A stretch of DNA of 64,000 bases, taken from the NCBI GenBank assembly GCA_947247005.1, contig OX365954.1, positions 3,116,001 through 3,180,000 of the forward strand, given 5' to 3'. Positions within the stretch are counted from its first letter, which is position 1. Each line of letters starts with the position of its first letter. This DNA is from Spisula solida. Taxonomy: Eukaryota; Mollusca; Bivalvia; Venerida; Mactridae. The position numbers and the translations under genes are program-made. Shown here piece by piece: positions 57,484 to 64,000 of this stretch. The notes beneath the pieces are model-generated. The model was not told the DNA's origin, made no database searches, and saw nothing but the letters and a program-made list of their open reading frames with translations.

Positions 57484-57611
57484 ACTGGGCTGTTTCTTTG
57501 AGCAGGTTATCTGTCTGGTTCCCGTCCCAAGCTTACATCACTACTATAATACTACTTCTGTAATATTGGGAGCAAGAACCAGACTATAACCTGCTTCACT
57601 AATCAGCCCTG
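57484..57611. mobile_element. short foldback MITE, sister of 17015-17146
   Basis: CTGGGCTGTTTCTTTGAGCA at the left and TGCTTCACTAATCAGCCC at the right are inverted partners. The inner pair is GGTTATCTGTCTGGTTCC with GAACCAGACTATAACC. Confidence 0.7.
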
Positions 57612-58740
57612 TTGTAAAGGCCAATTGATTCCGTCTGAGAAGAGAAGGATTGTTGATTGATGATCACAATGGACGACAAAATACAGCCACCTGTCTAAAC
57701 AGCTTGCAGTTAACTGTTCATGCACAGGTGAGCTAATTAAAAGCTAGCTTGTTCAACTATGTATAGCCGCAACTAATATGACTGAAATTGGTTGAAAAAC
57801 GACAAACATTCTACAAATGTATACCCTAACAGACAGAAAGATGCCTGATATAGACTAGTGGTTTATTATGGCATAAGATAAGAAATTTAATAACTACATC
57901 ATAAATCCATCACTCACTCACAGTTGGAATTAAACAGAACCTCTGAATAACAGTGAATTGACAACAGATAGACAAAAACAACTATTATTTCTGAATTGGT
58001 AAACATTGCCACATATGTGTCTTGCACCCAGGTGCACAATGTCTCTGAGATGTTATTCAATATGTTGTCAATGTAGTTGGTTAAATACAGTTTTATGTAA
58101 GTATTAAGAAATGCTATGAAAACCAGGCGCATAGCGCCACATACTTGTTAATCGATCGAGTATCGTTGAAAATGAAAACTCATAAGTAATAATCATTTAA
58201 AATTCGAAAAATGTATTAAAAATTGTTCATTGACAGTTTGGAGGGGGGAAAGGGGAGTAACTTTAGAAACTCATCACCTTAACTCCAACCTGATCTTTCA
58301 ATACTATAAATTAGGTTCTACAGAACGCTCAGGAGGCTCAAATGAATGTCACATGTTTTCAAACATTTCCTAGGGGACCCCCCCCTAGTTGGTAGATGAT
58401 TTTCAAATATTTACGATATTGCTCATCACAAACAATTTTAAACGGACATCTTTGTTGTATACTGCACAAATAAAGATTTGCATCATTTATAGCTCGTTTG
58501 CTAGCAAAATAAATATATCAGTCAATATTATTTATGCTCAAGTGTATCAAACGAATCTACAGCATGCTGTTCCAATAACGATGCATTTTTTCGAGCTCAC
58601 TACTCTAGCACAATAACTTCAACATTATCAAGTATAGAATAAGTTGTGTGGTATAATGCAGCTGAGATAAGAAATGAGTTTTACAGTTTTATTGGTAGTA
58701 TCAACATTTGAAATGCCTTTGACCATCTCATCGTATATAT
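57612..58740. other. no strong feature
   Basis: CAGGTGAGCTAATT at 57725-57738 resembles a decayed HINE-A tail. A 21-bp microexon candidate is at 57922-57942 on the minus strand. The rest is AT-rich and without supported features. Confidence 0.4.
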
Positions 58741-58844
58741 GAGGGGTGATCCAGAATTATGTGGACTTTTGCTCTAAAAAGTTTATTTTAGGCCAGATCA
58801 GTATGAAAGTTACACAAAGCGGCTTTTATCCATTATTGACATAA

Positions 58845-59820
58845 CCCCTGCGAGAATTTTAAGAACTGTTCTAGAACAATTCTAGAACTTGTTCCAGAAT
58901 GATTCTAGAACAGTTCGTGAACATTAAATGGCCGTTCTAGAACCTGAAAATTCTTGAACATTAGCACAGAAGTTCTTGAACTGGATAAGAACCCCTGTGA
59001 AAAATACAAGAACTGTTCTTGAACAAATTCCTGAACATGTTCCAGAACAGTTCAAGAACATTAAATGGCAGTTCTTGAACTATGATTTCCAGAACTAAGT
59101 TCAAGAACTTGTTCTAGAATAGAAAGTTCAAGTCACTGAGAATCATTCAGTGTGTTTAAATACTGACAGAATTAAGTTTATAATACTTATACTGTGGCTA
59201 AGTTAATGTTACGTTGAAATTATGAATTTTGAATTTTGTCAAATTAATTTTATATAAACCTCTCCGTTTTCATGATAATATGGATATTTTATATGCTGAG
59301 TTTTTTTAAAAGAGAATTTTGAAAAGTTTGATAAATATGTGTAATATTTAATAAAGGGAGTTAATAAACCATGATTATTACAGTTCTAGAACTAATAGCA
59401 GTTCTTGAACCACATTCTTACAACTAGAATGAACAGTTAAAGCTCTAATCTTAGTTCTTGAACAGTTCAAGAACTATATCAGTTCTTAAATTACTGTTCA
59501 AGAACTAATATCAGTTAATGAACCGTTCAAGAACAGGTATTCTTGTTCAAGAACAGTATTGTTAGTTCAAAAACTATATTAGTTCTTCAATTACTGTTCA
59601 AGAACTAATATCAGTTAATGAACCGTTCAAGAACAGGTATTCTTGTTCAAGAACAGTATTGTTAGTTCAAGAACTATATTAGTTCTTAAATTACTGTTCA
59701 AGAACTAATATCAGTTCATGAACCGTGTTCAAGAACAAGAATCCTTGTTCAAGAATAGTGTTGTTAATTCTAGAACTGTTCTAGAACTTACTGTTTGTTC
59801 TTGAACATTTTTCGCAGGGG
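58845..59820. mobile_element. 976-bp element built of GTTCnnGAAC units
   Basis: Ends CCCCTGCGAGAA and TTCGCAGGGG are inverted. Both flanks of the interior are dense in GTTC(TA/AA/CA)GAAC palindromes spaced 11-12 bp apart. A 100-bp unit repeats three times (AGAACTAATATCAGTTAATG at 59501, 59601 and 59701). The centre (59120-59370) is AT-rich without the motif. An internal CCCCTGTGAAAAATACAAGA at 58987 repeats the terminus. No coding frame. Confidence 0.75.
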
Positions 59821-60095
59821 AAATCACATCACAAATATTCAAGAACAGTTATGGATACCAATAATTATTCGCTACCATATAGCAACACATGAGTGCTTTC
59901 GCGGATCAACTTAGATATTTTCAGTAAAACGTGTTACATAATATTGCTGATTGTTACTGTGTTTCTTAATTCAAAAATTCAGAAATATGGTATCATGTTG
60001 TCTAATATCGTATCGACAACTTTGTGAAATTTCAAGGTTAAATTCGGTATATTAGTCATGTTATGAATATATGTGTTACTGTTGTCATATCATAA

Positions 60096-60269
60096 TTAAC
60101 GTACAAAGTGACGTCACAAGATTTCATTGACAGTCGCATAACAATGCAATTCTGTGTACAGCTAGGAAAAATCCCAACGAAAGCGAAAGAAATGTTGGAG
60201 AAATCAAGTATCACACCTTTTGTAGGCCATTTGTTTTTAAATGACATAAACGTTTTAAAGAAGGCCTGG
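60096..60269 (+). pseudogene. mariner transposase N-terminal fragment
   Basis: The plus-strand frame reads DFIDSRITMQFCVQLGKIPT, then KAKEMLEKSS. This fits the first helix-turn-helix of mariner transposases (pattern R-x3-KFC-x-KLGK-x3-E-x3-ML). Similarity fades afterwards and a TGA closes the frame at 60267-60269. No catalytic DD(34)D region is present. The match is by pattern recognition, not alignment. Confidence 0.45.
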
Positions 60270-60283
60270 ATGACGTGACAGAC

Positions 60284-63200
60284 AACAAGAGTGCCAAAAT
60301 GTCACAAAATACGCCCGTCTTGGGGCATGGTGAGTCTCAGGGCATGGTGAATGAAAAAAACAAACAATCCAACATTTTTTTTAATTAAAGGACCATAACC
60401 CAAGAAGACCTAGTGTTACGTAGTCCTTATGAGTTTGTAAATAACGTAACTCTAAGTGTTCGTATAGTGGTTTTATTAGTTTGTTACACAGTTCATAAAC
60501 ATAGTATAGTACTTCTCAGGTTCACAGCATAAGTCAACTTTTCATACTCATAAACATACTGTCAAGGCTTATGGCCCAAGCTACTCGCTTGTTGACGGCC
60601 CGCACCAACTGGTCTCTCTCGACTCTACTTCTCAACTCTCTAACTCAACTTCGACTGCCTGACTGACTGACTGACTCCCCACTAACATGGTATTAACCAC
60701 CCGGACATATATTAAATTTACACTTCCTTATGATACTGACTTAGCTGTCTGGTGTTAGTATATATTCACTTATAACTGTCAGTTATAGTGTAACCTATAT
60801 TTATTCATAGTCTATATGAAGGTTCACTGAATTTAATATTATATAATTAGCTATCCTTTGATCATTACATTACACTAGGCTGATTTGGCCTACAATTGAA
60901 CTTGTCTTAGATATTTTATCTGTAAACATTGTCACCAAGTTTGAAGATACTCAGATGAAACTCTTTGCACTAGAGAACAGACAAGGTAAATTTCACATTT
61001 ATTTTGGTAATTATAGGATAATAACCAAATAAGGCCTAGGCCAATTTGGCCTATAATCAACCTTGGCCTAGATATTATGCCCATAAGCATTGTCACAAAG
61101 TTTGAAGACGATCGCATGAAAACTGTTTGCGTTAGAGCACAGACAAGGCCAATTTCATACTTATTTGGTAATTAATTTAGGCCCATAACCAAATGACGCC
61201 TAGGCCGATTTGGCCTATAATCGAACTTGGCCTAGATATTATGCCCATAAGCATTGTGACAAATTTGAAGATGATCGGATGAAAACTATTTGCGTTAGAG
61301 TACAGACAAGGCCAATTTCATACTTATTTGGTAATTAAAGGCCCATAACCCAATAAGGCCTAAGCCAACTTGGCCTATGAACTAACTTAGCCTAGATATT
61401 ATTCCCATAAGCATTGTCACAAAGTTTAAAGATGATCAGATGAAAACTGTTTGCACTAAAGAACAGACAAGGTAAATTTCACATTTACTTTGGTAATTAT
61501 AGGACCATAACCCAATAAGGCCTAGGCCAATTTGGCCTTAAATCGACCTTGGCCTAGATATTATGCCCATAAGCATTGTCAGCAAGTTTGAAGATAATCG
61601 CATGAAAACTGTTAGCGTAAGAGTACAGACAAAGCCAATTTCATACTTATTTGGTAATTAAAGGACCATAACCAATAAGGCCTAGTTCGATTTGGCCTGT
61701 AATCAAACTTGGCCTAGATATTATGCCTATAAGCATTGTCAGCAAGTTTGAAGATGATCAGAAGAAAACTGTTAGCGTAAGAGTACAGACAAGGCCAATT
61801 TCATACTTATTTGGTTATTAAAGGACCATAACCCAATAAGCCCTAGGCCGATTTGGCCTATAATCAAACTTGGCCTAGATATTATGCCCATACCCATTGT
61901 CACCAAGTTTGAAGATGATCAAATGAAAACTGTTTGCACTAAAGAACAGACAAGGTAAATTTCACATTTATTTTGGTAATTATATGACCATAACCCAATA
62001 ATGCCAAGGCCGATTTGGCCTAAAATCGACCTTGGCCTAGATATTATGCCCATAAGCATTGTCAGCAAGTTTTAAGATGATCGCATGAAAACTGTTAGCG
62101 TAAGAGTACAGACAAAGCCAATTTCATACTTATTTGGTAATTAAAGGACCATAACCCAATAAGGCCTATGTCGATTTGGCCTATAATCAAACTTGGCCTA
62201 GATATTATGCCCATAAGCATTGTTAGCAAGTTTGAAGATGATCAGATGAAAACTGTTAGCGTAAGAGTACAGACAAGGCCAAATTCATACTTATTTGGTT
62301 ATTAAAGGACCATAACCCAATAAGCCCTAGTCCGATTTGGCCTATAATCAGACTTGGCCTAGATATTATGCCCATACGCATTGTCACCAAGTTTGAAGAT
62401 GATCAGATGAAAACTGTTTGCACTAAAGAACAGACAAGGTAAATTTCACATTTATTTTGGTAATTATAGGACCATAACCCAATAAGGCCTAGGCCGATTT
62501 GGCCTCAAATCGAACTCGGCCTGGATATTATGTCCATAAGCATTGTCAGCAAGTTTGAAGATGATCGCATGAAAACTGTTAGCGTAAGAGTACAGACAAA
62601 GCCAATTTCATACTTATTTGGTAATTAAAGGACCATAACCCAATAAGCCCTAGGCCGATTTGGCCTATAATCAAACTTGGCCTAGATATTATGCCCATAC
62701 CCATTGTCACCAAGTTTGAAGATGATCAAATGAAAACTGTTTGCACTAAAGAACAGACAAGGTAAATTTCACATTTATTTTGGTAATTATATGACCATAA
62801 CCCAATAATGCCTAGGCCGATTTGGCCTAAAATCGACCTTGGCCTAGATATTATGCCCATAAGCATTGTCAGCAAGTTTTAAGATGATCGCATGAAAACT
62901 GTTAGCGTAAGAGTACAGACAAAGCCAATTTCATACTTATTTGGTAATAAAAGGACCATAACCCAATAAGGCCTATGTCGATTTGGCCTATAATCAAACT
63001 TGGCCTAGATATTATGCCCATAAGCATTGTTAGCAAGTTTGAAGATGATCAGATGAAAACTGTTAGCGTAAGAGTACAGACAAGGCCAAATTCATACTTA
63101 TTTGGTTATTAAAGGACCATAACCCAATAAGCCCTAGGCCGATTTGGCCTATAATCAGACTTGGCCTAGATATTATGCCCATACGCATTGTCACCAAGTT

Positions 63201-63979
63201 TGAAGATGATCAGATGAAAACTGTTTGCACTAAAGAACAGACAAGGTAAATTTCACATTTATTTTGGTAATTATAGGACCATAACCCAATAAGGCCTAGG
63301 CCGATTTGGCCTCAAATCGAACTCGGCCTGGATATTATGCCCATAAGCATTGTCAGCAAATTTGAAGATGATCGCATGAAAACTGTTAGCGTAAGAGTAC
63401 AGACAAAGCCAATTTCATACTTATTTGGTAATTAAAGGACCATAACCCAATAAGGCCTAGGTCGATTTGGCCTATAATCAATCTTGGCCTAGATATTATG
63501 CCGATAAGCATTGTTAGCAAGTTTGAAGATGATCAGATGAAAACTGTTAGCGTAAGAGTACAGACAAGGCCAAATTCATACTTATTTGGTTATTAAAGGA
63601 CCATAACCCAATAAGGCCTAGGCCTATTTGGCCTATAATCGAACTTGGCCTTGATATTATGCCTATAAGCATTGTCAGCAAGTTTGAAGATGATCGGAAG
63701 AAAACTGTTAGCGTAAGAGTACAGACAAGGCCAATTTCATACTTATTTGGTTATTAAAGGACCATAACCCAATAAGGCCTAGGCCGATTTGGCCTATAAT
63801 CGAACTTGGCCTAGATATTATGTCCATAAGCATTGTCAGCAAGTTTGAAGATGATCGGATGAAAACTGTTTGCGCTAGAGTACAGACAAATTACTGGACG
63901 CCGCCGCCCGCCCACACGCCCGCACGCCCGCCAAGGGTGTTCACATAATACGTCCCGTTTTCAACGGGCGTATAAAAAG
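60284..63979 (+). mobile_element. HINE-B element, long array with solo LTR inside
   Basis: Head AACAAGAGTGCC and ATACGCCCGT, then about nineteen monomers of ~161 bp, a GC-rich CCGCCGCCCGCCCAC stretch, and tail hairpin CCCGTT-TTC-AACGGG ending GCGTATAAAAAGG. Within the array, marked monomers recur at 807 bp (CCCATACCCATTG at 61887 and 62694; CCCATACGCATTG at 62371 and 63178), a five-monomer higher-order repeat. An LTR interrupts the first monomer at 60414. Confidence 0.92.
60414..60874 (-). mobile_element. solo LTR (461 bp)
   Basis: Flanked by CTAG on both sides (60410-60413 and 60875-60878), which restores the HINE-B phrase GGCCTAGGCTG when removed. On the minus strand it starts TGTAATGTAATG and ends CTACGTAACA, the TG..CA ends of an LTR. 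AATAAA lies about 60 bp before its 3' end (CTAATAAAACC). No internal retroviral-like coding region is present, so it is a solo LTR left by recombination. A 4-bp duplication fits a Gypsy- or BEL-type LTR retrotransposon. Confidence 0.7.
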
Positions 63980-64000
63980 GGTAGAGGTAAAAACCGGACG

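Larger units (their letters stand above)
58741..60283 (+). mobile_element. mariner-like element remnant, interrupted
   Basis: A possible left terminus, GAGGGGTGATCCAGAATTAT following TATAT, is at 58741. It is separated from a transposase-like N-terminal frame (60096-60269) by a 976-bp insertion at 58845-59820, and cut at 60284 by a HINE-B element. The right end is missing. Confidence 0.4.

Overview
The window reads as intron-rich, repeat-dense DNA from a marine bivalve mollusc. This is an inference: the AT-rich sequence is filled with the short interspersed elements I associate with clam and oyster genomes (an AACAAGAG start, a core of ~140-175 bp tandem monomers, a GTCY microsatellite, a 3' hairpin). 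There is no bacterial gene structure, operon, CRISPR array or intact virus. Long open frames are almost all by-products of tandem repeats.

Host gene. One gene can be supported, on the minus strand, as small exons with good splice sites and mutually compatible phases. From 5' to 3' they are 57254-57383, 17665-17846, 16313-16366, 15658-15706 and 3173-3271. Joined, they give 514 nt and about 171 residues in a single frame. I do not recognise the protein. It is beta-strand-like with several cysteines, and no membrane segment is visible in these pieces. A sixth exon candidate (1406-2982) contains a 30-bp minisatellite, in phase with the previous exon and bounded by an acceptor and a GTAAGT donor, but with two in-frame TAA codons. 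If no exon was missed, the intron between the first two exons is 39.4 kb and holds most of the mobile DNA.

Mobile DNA. The dominant class is a set of non-autonomous elements that I call HINE-A to HINE-H, because they resemble Helentron-associated interspersed elements (Drosophila DINE-1/mini-me, bivalve 'pearl'). Each family has its own monomer, yet all share one plan: a head starting AAC-AAG or similar with a short subterminal motif, tandem monomers, often a (GTCY)n tract, then a tail carrying the reverse complement of that motif and ending in TAAAA or ATAAAA. Around them lie pogo/Tigger-like, hAT-like, Kolobok-like and mariner remnants, several foldback MITEs, tRNA-derived SINEs, a LINE reverse-transcriptase fragment and a solo LTR. 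Many are nested.

Layout. 1-3 kb: HINE-C tail and the minisatellite. 3-18 kb: four exons separated by HINE-G, A, B, A, E, H and A2 elements and MITEs. 18-33 kb: HINE-D, two pogo-like elements, a palindromic GTAGGTACCTAC repeat family, a SINE, a nested HINE-C/A2 cluster and a long HINE-A. 33-39.5 kb: an hAT fragment with a BED zinc finger, then a HINE-D element interrupted by HINE-B, pogo and Kolobok-like DNA. 39.2-54.5 kb: a ~5.2 kb segment present twice in direct orientation; copy 1 alone carries a 4.8 kb insertion made of two related inverted-repeat elements, so copy 2 gives the exact empty site. 55-64 kb: HINE-A, the most 5' exon found, a mariner remnant split by a 976-bp element built of GTTCnnGAAC units, and a HINE-B array with an 807-bp higher-order repeat interrupted by a solo LTR.
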